Shown piece by piece: positions 1 to 7,946 of a DNA stretch of 64,000 nt. A program made the translations under genes and the position numbers. The notes under the pieces are model-generated. The model was not told where the DNA came from, did no database searches, and was given only the letters and a program-made list of their open reading frames with translations. The stretch comes from Echinicola shivajiensis (lineage in GTDB: Bacteria; Bacteroidota; Bacteroidia; Cytophagales; Cyclobacteriaceae). Where the stretch lies: contig NZ_JAHHZM010000006.1 of NCBI RefSeq assembly GCF_018642165.1, forward strand, positions 1 to 64,000, written 5' to 3'. How positions within the stretch are numbered: position 1 is the stretch's first letter; each line of letters begins with the position of its first letter.

Positions 1-215
1 CACGTTGTTGTTCCTACTCCTACCATTGACAGGGGTAACTTATATTTGTCAGGCTGAGCCCTTCGACTTAGCTCAGGATAAACTTAAGTCGAAGCCCTAA
101 GACAAACCCTTCGACTCTACCTGGTGGTTAGACAGGTCCGCTCAGGGTGACGCAATCTATAAATTGCCAACTTTCATTCAGCTACTTTATGTTTGAGAAA
201 GTGTTGACCTCTCGT
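1..215. repeat. Left copy of array-flanking repeat, with palindromic SSR-like element
   Basis: Positions 1-60 recur almost unchanged at 1047-1105, on the other side of the 142-bp array. Bases 61-70 and 85-94 are complementary (CTTCGACTTA / TAAGTCGAAG) and form a hairpin. The 1047 copy lacks most of that hairpin and joins the text again at the GTCGAAGCCCTAAGAC stretch. A second CTTCGACT...GGTGACGC segment lies at 109-152. Such CTTCGACT/AGTCGAAG palindromes are familiar as dispersed intergenic repeats in Bacteroidota. No coding region is supported. The repeat begins at the window edge, so the array may continue upstream. Confidence 0.7.
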
Positions 216-1046
216 AATGAATGATCACTTGTTACTTACCCCTAAGGGGTAACACATCCGTAGATGAGTTATAAAACAAAATTCCAACGACCCCAAAGGA
301 GGTCGAACAAATTCTCTTTTTGGGTATTTGAGAATGGCACGCTGCAGGGTTCGTGGCAATGAATGATCATTTGTTACTTACCCCTAAGGGGTAACACATC
401 CGTAGATGAGGTATAAAACAAAATTCCAACGCCCCCGAAGGAGATCGAACAAATTTTCTTTTATGGTATTTGAGCATGCCACGCCGCAGGGTTCCTGGCA
501 ATGAATGATCATTTGTTACTTACCCTAAGGGCTAACACATCCGTAGACGTGGTATAAACCAAAATCCCAACGACCCCGAAGGAGGTCGAACAAATTCTTT
601 TTTATGGTATTTGAGAATGGCACGCTGCAGGGTTCGTGGCAATGAATGATCATTTGTTACTTACCCCTAAGGGGTAACACATCCGTAGATGAGGTATAAA
701 ACAAAATTCCAACGCCCCCGAAGGAGATCGAACAAATTTTCTTTTATGGTATTTGAGCATGCCACGCCGCAGGGTTCCTGGCAATGAATAATCATTTGCT
801 ACTTACCCTGAAGGGGTAACACATCCGTAGACGAGGTATAAATCAAAATCCCAACGACCCCGAAGGAGGTCGAACAAATTTTCTTTTATGGTATTTGAGA
901 ATGGCACGTTGCAGGGTTCGTGGCAATGAATAATCATTTGCTACTTCCCCTGAAGGGGTAACACATCCGTAGACGTGGTATAAACCAACATCCCAACGAC
1001 CCCGAAGGAGGTCGAACAAATTCTCCTTTATGGTATTTGAGAATGC
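216..1046. repeat. 142-bp tandem array of paired hairpins (about 6 units)
   Basis: Units begin at about 216, 358, 500, 641, 783 and 925, a period of 141-143 bp. Each unit carries hairpin A (TTACCCCTAAGGGGTAA type), a 35-nt spacer, hairpin B (CGACCCCGAAGGAGGTCG type) followed by AACAAA, and a tail with GGTATTTGAG. Units alternate between two variants: 216, 500 and 783 have GAGGTCG and GAGAATGGCACG; 358 and 641 have GAGATCG and GAGCATGCCACG and are nearly identical to each other. Short open frames through this DNA are artefacts of the repeat. The hairpin pair matches the modules beside the transposase gene at 6910. Confidence 0.9.
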
Positions 1047-1123
1047 CACGTTGTTGTTCCTACTCCTACCATTGACAGGGATAACTTATATTTGTCAGGC
1101 TGAGCGGAGTCGAAGCCCTAAGA
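1047..1123. repeat. Right copy of array-flanking repeat
   Basis: This is a direct repeat of positions 1-103 with an internal deletion of roughly 30 bp that removes the 61-94 hairpin. It leaves CTGAGCGGAGTCGAAGCC. Together with the left copy it brackets the 142-bp array. Confidence 0.75.
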
Positions 1124-1130
1124 CCAGCTG

Positions 1131-1181
1131 TTCCGCATTTGCAATGTGGAACCCGTATAACGGAGCATTTGCAATGCCCCT
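1131..1181. repeat. Double-hairpin 51-bp repeat, copy 1
   Basis: TTCCGCATTTGCAATGTGGA is a near-palindrome. It is followed by CCCGTATAACGG and then by GCATTTGCAATGC. The same arrangement occurs at 1633-1683. This hairpin family differs from the ACCCC/GGGGT modules. No function is evident. Confidence 0.7.
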
Positions 1182-1368
1182 AACCATTCGTTTTATGCTA
1201 CCACCATCTCCCTGCTTCTTACCTCATATTCCACACCAGATCCGATCCCCTCTGTGGCTGGCTCCCCTTCAGGGGCCGGGGGGAGGGGGGCAATGAGAAT
1301 AAGGGAATACTGAATGTCAAAAGCACGATTGGTCTTAGCACATTATTCTTTCTGTACCGTACGAGGTT

Positions 1369-1437
1369 CGACCCTTTCAGGGTCGTTGGGATGACGTATT
1401 GCTTGACATCTACGTATGTTTGACCCCTTCGGGGGCT
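1369..1437 (-). repeat. Inverted, diverged copy of the hairpin A-spacer-hairpin B module
   Basis: Read on the minus strand, this stretch gives CCCCGAAGGGGTC, then AACATACGTAGATG and on to CCCAAC, then GACCCTGAAAGGGTCGAA. The spacer is 36 nt. The CGTAGATG and CCAACGACCC words match the 142-bp units at 216-1046. It is therefore a solitary module in the opposite orientation. Confidence 0.65.
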
Positions 1438-1632
1438 GGAGTGGAAATTGGAATGAGGAATGGAATGTTGAATTAGGCATGCTGAAAGTCAAATGTTGAA
1501 TGACAAAGACTGAAAACTTATTCCATTTCCAGTCTTTACTCTTTTTTCCATACGTCGGTCCTCGCACTTCCTATTTCGTACCTCATACCTCGTATTTCCA
1601 TCCTCTTTAATCGATAACTTCAGATAATGCTT

Positions 1633-1683
1633 TTCCACATTTGCAATGTGGACCCTATATATAATAGGGCATTTGCAATGCCC
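1633..1683. repeat. Double-hairpin 51-bp repeat, copy 2
   Basis: TCCACATTTGCAATGTGGA (1634-1652) is an 8-bp stem with a 3-nt loop. GGGCATTTGCAATGCCC (1667-1683) is a second stem. They are separated by CCCTATATATAATA. The copy at 1131-1181 has the same order and length. Confidence 0.7.
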
Positions 1684-2030
1684 TCTTCTGTCTCCGGTCT
1701 TCCATCAAGCAGGTTCAAGACTCCCCTCTCACTATTAAAATTCCTTTTCCTTATGAAAAACCTATTATTTCCTTTCATGATTTTATATGAATTGCCTAAA
1801 TCCATATAAAATGATCAAGATTATTTGAATAAATTCAATAAATTGGCCTTTTAAATATGGAAATATTATAAGATAAAACTGGAATAGTATCTTCAAAAGA
1901 ATTAATAAGCAACATTGTCCTGATTTATTTACTTCTATTAAAGATTAGAATTATGTATTTACTATTCAGGCTGTTCTTATATAATCTTATTTTATCAGTC
2001 AGAACTATATGAGAATCCCTATAAAGGCCA
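1684..2030. other. AT-rich intergenic stretch, no feature seen
   Basis: No convincing open frame, repeat or hairpin was found between the 51-bp repeat and the structured element at 2032. Short frames here have no recognisable protein character. Confidence 0.5.
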
Positions 2031-2031
2031 T

Positions 2032-2250
2032 TGGAGGATCCGGTTTTGAACAATTGTGAAAGGTGTTTAAAAAATGAGTTAACTTGCGAAGTGGACGAGC
2101 AAGATCCACTCATTTTTAACCTGAAGCAATTTTTCAAAATCAAATTGGGACAATGAAATAAATCGGAAATGGAATAGACAAATTTGAAGGAGGCTCCACA
2201 GGCCTAGTCCCGATAGCTATCGGGATGGTTCTTTTCATCGATGGAAATGC
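2032..2250 (+). repeat. Structured intergenic element, copy 1 (upstream of sulfatase 2405)
   Basis: The outer pair is TGGAG (2032-2036) with CTCCA (2194-2198). Stem P2 is 2042-2056 with 2127-2141, 15 positions with one mismatch and a G-U pair. Stem P3 is AATGAGT (2073-2079) with ACTCATT (2108-2114), enclosing CTTGC (2083-2087) with GCAAG (2099-2103). P4 is AAATT/AATTT around 2142-2186. P5 (GTTCTTTTC at 2228-2236 with GGAAA) is degenerate here. An 18-nt palindrome, TCCCGATAGCTATCGGGA (2208-2225), is inserted before P5. The element ends about 150 bp before the sulfatase start. Copies 2 and 3 share the fold with compensating changes. I do not recognise it as a named RNA family. Confidence 0.75.
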
Positions 2251-2404
2251 GAAGCATTCATGAAGACCATTAAAACTATTCTATCACTGAATAAAAGAAC
2301 AGAAAACATTTTAATAAATTGAGATAATCTAAGTACATGAATTTTGTTGCTCAGATTATTTATAAAATAACAAATTGCTTAAAATTATTTAAACCCCTAT
2401 TATA

Positions 2405-4474
2405 ATGCATAAAAAATATCGCTTTTTTAGTTTAATGCTAATAAGCAGCTTATTATTTTCTGTAAGCCTAAATGCACAGCAGGCTTCAAAAGAGAAGCCG
2501 AACATTATCTTTATTCTTACCGATGACCTGGGATATGGGGATTTGGGTAAATTTTTCCAAAATGAACGGATGGCCACTGGAGATCGCAGTGAGCCTTGGA
2601 TATTAACGCCAGAATTGGACAAAATGGCTGAAGCAGGAGCCATGTTGACTAATCACTATACTTCTGCACCGGTATGTGCGCCTTCAAGGGCCTCTATTTT
2701 AATGGGGGTAAACCAAGGTCATGCCCATGTCAGGGATAATCAGTTTGACAAGTACCTGGGAGATAATTATACCATTGCAGATGTACTCAAAGAAGCAGGC
2801 TATTCGACAGCCTTAATTGGGAAGTGGGGATTGCAAGGTGAAGGAGAAGGTCCTGATTGGCCATCGCACCCACTCAAGAAAGGATTTGACTATTACTACG
2901 GTTATATCCGTCACCGTGATGGACATGAGCACTATCCCGTAGAGGGAGTTTATCGTGGAGCTAAAGAGGTTTACGAAAATTATGAAATAACCCAAGGGCT
3001 GGACAAATGCTATACTGGTGATCTATTCACAGCCAAGGCCAAACAATATATTATTGAGCATAAAAAGGAAAAAGCAAATGAGCCATTCTTTATGTTCCTT
3101 TCTTATGATACTCCTCATGCTGTTTTGGAATTGCCTACCCAGGATTACCCAGAAGGAGCAGGCCTAAATGGTGGCTTACAGTGGTTGGGAACTCCGGGAA
3201 AAATGATCAACACGGCCTCTGGAGAGGTGGATTCCTTTACTTACCCTGAATTTGCCAATGCCACCTATGATGATGATAAAAACTCGGCCACACCTGAAGT
3301 GGCTTGGCCTGATACCTATAAGCGCTACGCTACGGTAAACAGAAGAATTGATGACCAGGTTGGGGATATCCTGCAATTATTGAAGGACTTGGAAATTGAT
3401 GAGCATACCTTGGTGGTATTTACCTCTGATAATGGACCTTCTAGAGAGTCCTATTTACCTAAGGAATATGTCGATTATACACCAGAGTTCTTTAATAACT
3501 TCGCAAACTTTGATGGCATCAAAAGGGATGTGTATGAAGGTGGCTTGCGAACGGCCACCATTGCTTACTGGCCAGGCCAAATAAAGGAAAATACGGTGGT
3601 GGATGAGCCTAGTATTTCTTACGATTGGTTGCCTACTTTCGCAGATGCTGCGGGAATAGGGGCTCCAGTGAGAGCTGATGGGGTCTCATTATTGCCGTCC
3701 CTGACTGGAAAAGGTAAACAGCTGGAAAGCCAGGTCTATGTGGAATATTTCCAAAATGGCAGTACGCCTAAATACGCAGAATTTACTGAAGCTCATCAAG
3801 GCAAGAAACGTGGTCAGATGCAGATGATCCGTAAAGGAAATATGGTAGGAGTAAGGTATAATATCCAAGGCCATGATGATGACTTTGAAATCTATGATGT
3901 GACTCAAGATACTCAACAAGCGAGTGATTTGGCTGCTACGATGCCAGAGCTCCAAAAGGAATTTAAAGCTGCTGTACTAAGAAAAAGAATTGCAGATGCG
4001 GAAGCTCCTCGACCATATGATAAGGAATTGGTGCCGGCATTGGATTTGAAAAAAGCCAAGCCTGGATTAAATGTTTATAGTTATCATTATGATGCTCCTT
4101 GGATTCCACAGTTGAAAGGAAAGGCAATTCAAAGTAAAAAACTGACCGCTTTATCTTTTGCTGATGAGCAGTCTAAAGGTAACCTCCAGGTTTACGAGGG
4201 GTATATAAGGGTGCCTGGTGATGGTAAATATGAGTTTTCAGTAGAGGCTGGATCCCAAAAAGTTTTCATGAGAATACATGATATAGGAGTCTTGGATGGA
4301 AATTATTCCTCTGATGGCCCAGTTTCAGGTACAGTATATCTGGAAGCGGGTTATCATCCCATCAAGCTTTATTATTCCAATAAAGGTTTGGACTCCAAAC
4401 CAAAGCTGAATCTATACTGGAACTTCAATGACACAGGCAAAAGTGAATTACCTGACAATGTTTATTTCAGGTAA
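2405..4474 (+). CDS. S1-family sulfatase with C-terminal PA14-like domain
   Basis: Exported, formylglycine-dependent sulfatase (alkaline-phosphatase-like fold) expected to remove sulfate esters from a glycan in the periplasm or at the surface. Residues 1-25 form a signal peptide ending near LNAQ. The N-terminal metal motif is TDDLGYGD (39-46). C91 in CAPSR is the residue converted to formylglycine, and GKWGL and SDNGPS are further family motifs. At 689 aa it exceeds the usual 450-550 aa. Residues about 550-689 resemble a PA14-type beta-sandwich (GYIRVPGDGKYEFSVEAG), probably for carbohydrate binding. A structured element lies upstream and another follows it. The exact substrate and S1 subfamily cannot be given from sequence reading alone. 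Confidence 0.93.
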   Translation: MHKKYRFFSLMLISSLLFSVSLNAQQASKEKPNIIFILTDDLGYGDLGKFFQNERMATGDRSEPWILTPELDKMAEAGAMLTNHYTSAPVCAPSRASILMGVNQGHAHVRDNQFDKYLGDNYTIADVLKEAGYSTALIGKWGLQGEGEGPDWPSHPLKKGFDYYYGYIRHRDGHEHYPVEGVYRGAKEVYENYEITQGLDKCYTGDLFTAKAKQYIIEHKKEKANEPFFMFLSYDTPHAVLELPTQDYPEGAGLNGGLQWLGTPGKMINTASGEVDSFTYPEFANATYDDDKNSATPEVAWPDTYKRYATVNRRIDDQVGDILQLLKDLEIDEHTLVVFTSDNGPSRESYLPKEYVDYTPEFFNNFANFDGIKRDVYEGGLRTATIAYWPGQIKENTVVDEPSISYDWLPTFADAAGIGAPVRADGVSLLPSLTGKGKQLESQVYVEYFQNGSTPKYAEFTEAHQGKKRGQMQMIRKGNMVGVRYNIQGHDDDFEIYDVTQDTQQASDLAATMPELQKEFKAAVLRKRIADAEAPRPYDKELVPALDLKKAKPGLNVYSYHYDAPWIPQLKGKAIQSKKLTALSFADEQSKGNLQVYEGYIRVPGDGKYEFSVEAGSQKVFMRIHDIGVLDGNYSSDGPVSGTVYLEAGYHPIKLYYSNKGLDSKPKLNLYWNFNDTGKSELPDNVYFR

Positions 4475-4694
4475 CAATTATTGACTTATTTAGAAATGGA
4501 AATATTGTTCAGAAGCTTTGCTGCTGGACAATATTAAATTTAATAATCAACTTAAATGTTTAAATGAGACTTAATTAACAGAAGAACCATAAATAGAATT
4601 TACAACCAAAACAAATAAACCGATTCTGAGTATTAGGGGATTTACACGTAAACAAAATATAGCCTTTATAATGATATCTATACAAGACGGCCCT

Positions 4695-4903
4695 TGGAGT
4701 ATCTGGTTTTGAAGGATGGCGGAAGATGCTAAGAAAATGAGTTAGCTTGCGAAGTGGACGAGCAAGATCCACTCTTTTTTAATCTGTAGCTATTCTTCAA
4801 AATTAAATTGAGAAAAATGAATATTTCCTTAAACGGGATTGATCAATTTGAAAGATACTCCACAGGCCTAGATTTTTGGTTCTTTTCATCGATGGAAAAG
4901 AAC
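4695..4903 (+). repeat. Structured intergenic element, copy 2 (upstream of sulfatase 4985)
   Basis: Outer pair TGGAG (4695-4699) with CTCCA (4858-4862). P2 is an unbroken 15-bp stem, 4705-4719 with 4790-4804, including four G-U pairs. P3 has GAGT/ACTC closing and CTTGC (4746-4750) with GCAAG (4762-4766). P4 is AAATTGA (4805-4811) with TCAATTT (4843-4849). P5 is GTTCTTTTC (4879-4887) with GAAAAGAAC (4895-4903), with ATCGAT in the loop. It ends 81 bp before the sulfatase ATG and fills most of the 510-bp gap between the two sulfatases. Confidence 0.8.
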
Positions 4904-4984
4904 ATAAAAAGATCAAATTATGAAGTAGATAATTCCATATGTATGTTTACCTAAGATTAGATTAGTAAAATTAATTATTAACTT

Positions 4985-6547
4985 ATGAAATATAATTCTT
5001 TAAAATTACTGGCCTTGTTCCTATTGGTAACGATGGCCACTATAGGATGTAGTTCCAAAACCCAAAATGAAACAGCAAGTGCTGAAGTTACCAAACCCAA
5101 TATCATAGTAATTTATATGGATGATTTGGGATATGGTGATGTCAGTGCTTATGGTGCTACCGAAATCAGTACTCCAAATATGGACAAACTGGCCAATGGC
5201 GGAATTCGTTTCACCAACGGCTATGCCTCTTCAGCTACTTGTACTCCAAGTAGATATGCACTATTGACAGGCATGTATCCTTGGAGAAATAAAAACGCTA
5301 AGATCCTTCCAGGTACTGCGCCATTGTTGATCAGTACCGACCAGATGACCCTTCCTAAAATGCTTAAAGAACAAGGTTATTATACTGGAATTGTAGGAAA
5401 GTGGCACCTTGGATTGGGGAGCGGAAATGTCAATTGGAACGAAAAAATCAGTCCTAGCCCTAATGAAGTTGGCTTTGATTATAGCCATATTTTGGCAGCC
5501 ACTCAAGATAGGGTTCCCACAGTTTATATAGAAGATGGTCATGTGGTCAACCTTGATCCCAACGATCCTATTGAGGTGAGCTATTCCAAGAACTTTGAAG
5601 GGGAGCCTACCGGTAAAGACAATCCTGAATTGTTGACGATGAGATGGCATCACGGACATAATAATAGCATTGTAAACGGTGTGCCTAGAATTGGCTTTAT
5701 GAAAGGTGGAGAAGCTGCCAAATGGTCTGATGTAGACATGGCTGACCATTTCTTGGCAAAGGCCCAAGAATATGTTAAAGCTCATAAGGATGAGCCATTT
5801 TTCCTTTACTATGCTTTGCAACAGCCACATGTGCCGCGTACGCCACATCCTAGATTTGAAGGTAAATCAGGTATGGGGCCTAGAGGGGATGTTATCTTGG
5901 AGGCAGACTGGTGTGTAGGAGAGTTTTTGAGAACCTTGGAGGAAGAAGGCTTGATGGAAAATACTATGATTGTCTTCTCCAGTGACAATGGTCCAGTATT
6001 GAATGATGGTTATTATGATGATGCAGTAGAAAAATTGGGTGACCATACGCCAGCTGGTCCCCTTAGAGGTGGCAAATACAGTTTGTTTGAAGCGGGTACC
6101 CGTGTGCCATTCATGGTATACTGGAAAGATAAGATTGCTCCTCAAGTTTCTGATGCCTTGGTTTGCCAGATGGATTTATTGAATTCGGTGGCTGAATTGG
6201 TGGGCAATGAGCAAAAAGATTTGGACAGCAAAAACCTTTTGGATGCATTTATGGGGAAAACCCAAAAGGGTAGAGAGGAATTGGTTTTGGAAGCTACTTC
6301 AAGAACCGCCTTAAGGCAAGGTGATTGGATAATGATTCCTCCATACAAAGGCCCTGCTGTAGCTGGACATGTGAATATTGAATTAGGCAATGATAGCGAA
6401 TATCAGCTTTATAATCTAAAGGATGACATTGGCCAGCAAAACAATGTGGCTGCCAGCAATCCTGAGAAACTGGAAGCTATGATCGCTGATTATAATGAAA
6501 TCAGAGGTAACGAAAACAAAGAAGTGGAAGCTTTGGAATTAAAATAA
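4985..6547 (+). CDS. S1-family sulfatase, lipoprotein
   Basis: Arylsulfatase-A-like enzyme of 520 aa, a normal length for the family. The N-terminus is a lipoprotein signal with lipobox TIGC (C22), so the enzyme is probably membrane-anchored. Motifs seen are MDDLGYGD near residue 45, C86 in CTPSR (formylglycine site), GKWHLGLG, the histidine-rich MRWHHGHNN and SSDNGP. The C-terminal part has the usual YNLKDD segment. It follows the 2405 sulfatase on the same strand, but a structured element lies between them and a strong terminator follows, so it may form its own transcription unit. Substrate unknown; presumably it desulfates the same glycan as the neighbouring loci. Confidence 0.94.
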   Translation: MKYNSLKLLALFLLVTMATIGCSSKTQNETASAEVTKPNIIVIYMDDLGYGDVSAYGATEISTPNMDKLANGGIRFTNGYASSATCTPSRYALLTGMYPWRNKNAKILPGTAPLLISTDQMTLPKMLKEQGYYTGIVGKWHLGLGSGNVNWNEKISPSPNEVGFDYSHILAATQDRVPTVYIEDGHVVNLDPNDPIEVSYSKNFEGEPTGKDNPELLTMRWHHGHNNSIVNGVPRIGFMKGGEAAKWSDVDMADHFLAKAQEYVKAHKDEPFFLYYALQQPHVPRTPHPRFEGKSGMGPRGDVILEADWCVGEFLRTLEEEGLMENTMIVFSSDNGPVLNDGYYDDAVEKLGDHTPAGPLRGGKYSLFEAGTRVPFMVYWKDKIAPQVSDALVCQMDLLNSVAELVGNEQKDLDSKNLLDAFMGKTQKGREELVLEATSRTALRQGDWIMIPPYKGPAVAGHVNIELGNDSEYQLYNLKDDIGQQNNVAASNPEKLEAMIADYNEIRGNENKEVEALELK

Positions 6548-6571
6548 ACCTTAGCACCAAGCCCTCCTTCA

Positions 6572-6600
6572 AAAGCCCGGATTATATCCGGGCTTTGTTT
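6572..6600 (+). terminator. Rho-independent terminator after sulfatase 4985
   Basis: AAAGCCCGGA / TCCGGGCTTT is a 10-bp stem with a short ATTA-type loop (6572-6596), followed by GTTTATTT. It starts 24 bp after the stop codon. Confidence 0.85.
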
Positions 6601-6638
6601 ATTTAACGGGGATATTGATGGATAAAAGTGACTTTGTA

Positions 6639-6821
6639 CGACACCTTCGGAGTCGGTAGGTTCTTCAGATTAGGCGATTTCGTTAAAAAGGTTTGATCCC
6701 TTCGGGATCCTGCTAGATAATCTATTCTTTAGAAAATCTTCCTATTACCATCTGTACCCCGAAGTGGTAAAACATGCTTAGCCTGGTATGCGATATTCCT
6801 GTACCGACCCTGAAGGGGTCG
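6639..6821 (+). repeat. RAYT-flanking hairpin composite a
   Basis: Four palindromes in order: CGACACCTTCGGAGTCG (6639-6655), GATCCCTTCGGGATC (6695-6709), hairpin A TACCCCGAAGTGGTAA (6755-6770) and hairpin B CGACCCTGAAGGGGTCG (6805-6821). The same series occurs downstream of the transposase at 7397-7631 (second hairpin degenerate) and at 7714-7946. The composites therefore bracket the transposase gene, as expected for REP elements and their RAYT. Confidence 0.85.
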
Positions 6822-6909
6822 AATATTTTTGTTGTAGTTATTTGATTATCAATGTTTTGTTTTTAATTGTATAATCAATAAATTAAATTCCATTTTTAAA
6901 TCTATAAAT

Positions 6910-7371
6910 ATGTCCAGTACTTTTTCACAAATATATATCCATGTGATTTTTGCAGTTAAAGGAAGAAGAAGCTTAATAAAACCTGAATGGGAAACTGATC
7001 TGCACAAATACATTTCAGGAATAATTACCAATAAAGGACAAAAATTACTGGCTATAAATGGCATGCCTGATCATATTCATATCTTGATAGGAATGCGACC
7101 ATCCTGCTGTTTATCTGATTTGGTCAGAGAAATAAAAAAATCCAGTAATTCATATATAAACCAATCGTTAATAAAGGGACGAGTATTTCTTTGGCAAGAG
7201 GGATTTGGAGCTTTTTCCCATTGTCCAGATTCCATAGATCGGGTTATTAGTTATATTCATAATCAAAAGGAACACCATACCAAGAATAAATTTCGCAAAG
7301 AGTATAAGGTCTTTTTAAATGAATACGAGGTGGAATTTAAGGAAGAATACTTATTTGATTGGATAGATTAA
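6910..7371 (+). CDS. REP-associated tyrosine transposase (RAYT; IS200/IS605 Y1-like)
   Basis: A 153-aa Y1 transposase-fold protein. The HUH metal motif is H55-I56-H57 in MPDHIHILIG. The nucleophile candidate is Y115 in SYIHNQ, with Q119 four residues on, the spacing known for IS200/IS605 TnpA. Proteins of this family nick and join single-stranded DNA at hairpins; the REP-associated members act on short palindromes dispersed in their own genome. Here the gene sits alone between hairpin composites at 6639-6821 and 7397-7631, and no partner tnpB is present. The start ATG at 6910 gives the conserved FSQIYIHVIFAVK opening. All the key residues are intact, so it is probably active or recently so. 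Confidence 0.9.
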   Translation: MSSTFSQIYIHVIFAVKGRRSLIKPEWETDLHKYISGIITNKGQKLLAINGMPDHIHILIGMRPSCCLSDLVREIKKSSNSYINQSLIKGRVFLWQEGFGAFSHCPDSIDRVISYIHNQKEHHTKNKFRKEYKVFLNEYEVEFKEEYLFDWID

Positions 7372-7396
7372 GTTAGTCATGGAAAGTTTTTTTGTA

Positions 7397-7631
7397 CGAC
7401 TCCTTTGGAGTCGGTTGGTAATATGCATTTGTTTTTGTTAGGGCGGTTTGATCTCTGTGGAATCCTGATAGCTTGTCCAATAATTTTCTGCTAGGGTGGT
7501 ATGATTCTTTTTTGTATTCAGCTGTAGGATCCATTCATTTTCGTAAATCTTCCCGTTACTATTTATACCCCGGAGGGGTAATACATTTTTAGTCTAGGAT
7601 AAGATATTCGATACCGACCCCGAAGGGGTCG
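7397..7631 (+). repeat. RAYT-flanking hairpin composite b
   Basis: CGACTCCTTTGGAGTCG (7397-7413), a degenerate second hairpin (TTTGATCTCTGTGGAATCC), hairpin A TACCCCGGAGGGGTAA (7566-7581) and hairpin B CGACCCCGAAGGGGTCG (7615-7631). It starts 25 bp after the transposase stop codon. Hairpins A and B have strong G+C stems and the same spacing as in composite a. Confidence 0.85.
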
Positions 7632-7713
7632 AATATGATATTTTCGGTAAAGAACAATTTTTAAGGATATGTAGGATGCGGTTGTTTTTCTTATCTAATC
7701 ACCCGTTTATGTT

Positions 7714-7946
7714 CGACTCCTTTGGAGTCGTAGGATTATACATACTTATGCGATTTCGTTAGAAAGGTTTGATCCCTTTGGGATCTTGATATGTTCTTTT
7801 ATTGGTCTCAATCGCTAGTGAAACCTATGCACTTCTAGTACATAGTGGTTTAGTTTCGAAAATCCCCCATTGCTATTTATACCCCGAAGGGGTAAAACAC
7901 TTTTAGCCTGGTATACAATATTCCCATACCGACCCCGACGGGGTCG
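7714..7946 (+). repeat. RAYT-flanking hairpin composite c, leading into the 216-bp array
   Basis: CGACTCCTTTGGAGTCG (7714-7730), GATCCCTTTGGGATC (7771-7785), hairpin A TACCCCGAAGGGGTAA (7880-7895) and hairpin B CGACCCCGACGGGGTCG (7930-7946). Hairpin B of this composite is also the first hairpin of the 216-bp array, so the array seems to have grown from the end of a composite. Confidence 0.85.

Noticed and set aside
1030-1567. Short open frames in the repeat region (88 and 74 aa)
   Set aside because: They run through hairpin repeats and have low-complexity composition; no protein family is suggested.
2032-2250. Structured element as an integron attC site
   Set aside because: The R'/R'' core sites (GTTRRRY / RYYYAAC) are not present at the ends, there is no integrase gene, and the fold is multi-stem rather than a single imperfect hairpin.
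5261-5848. 195-aa minus-strand open frame
   Set aside because: It lies wholly within the sulfatase at 4985-6547, has no family features, and is a shadow of codon use on the other strand.
6910-7371. RAYT gene as a complete IS200/IS605 insertion sequence
   Set aside because: There is no tnpB, and the flanking hairpins are multi-copy composites rather than single left and right ends; a domesticated REP transposase fits better.
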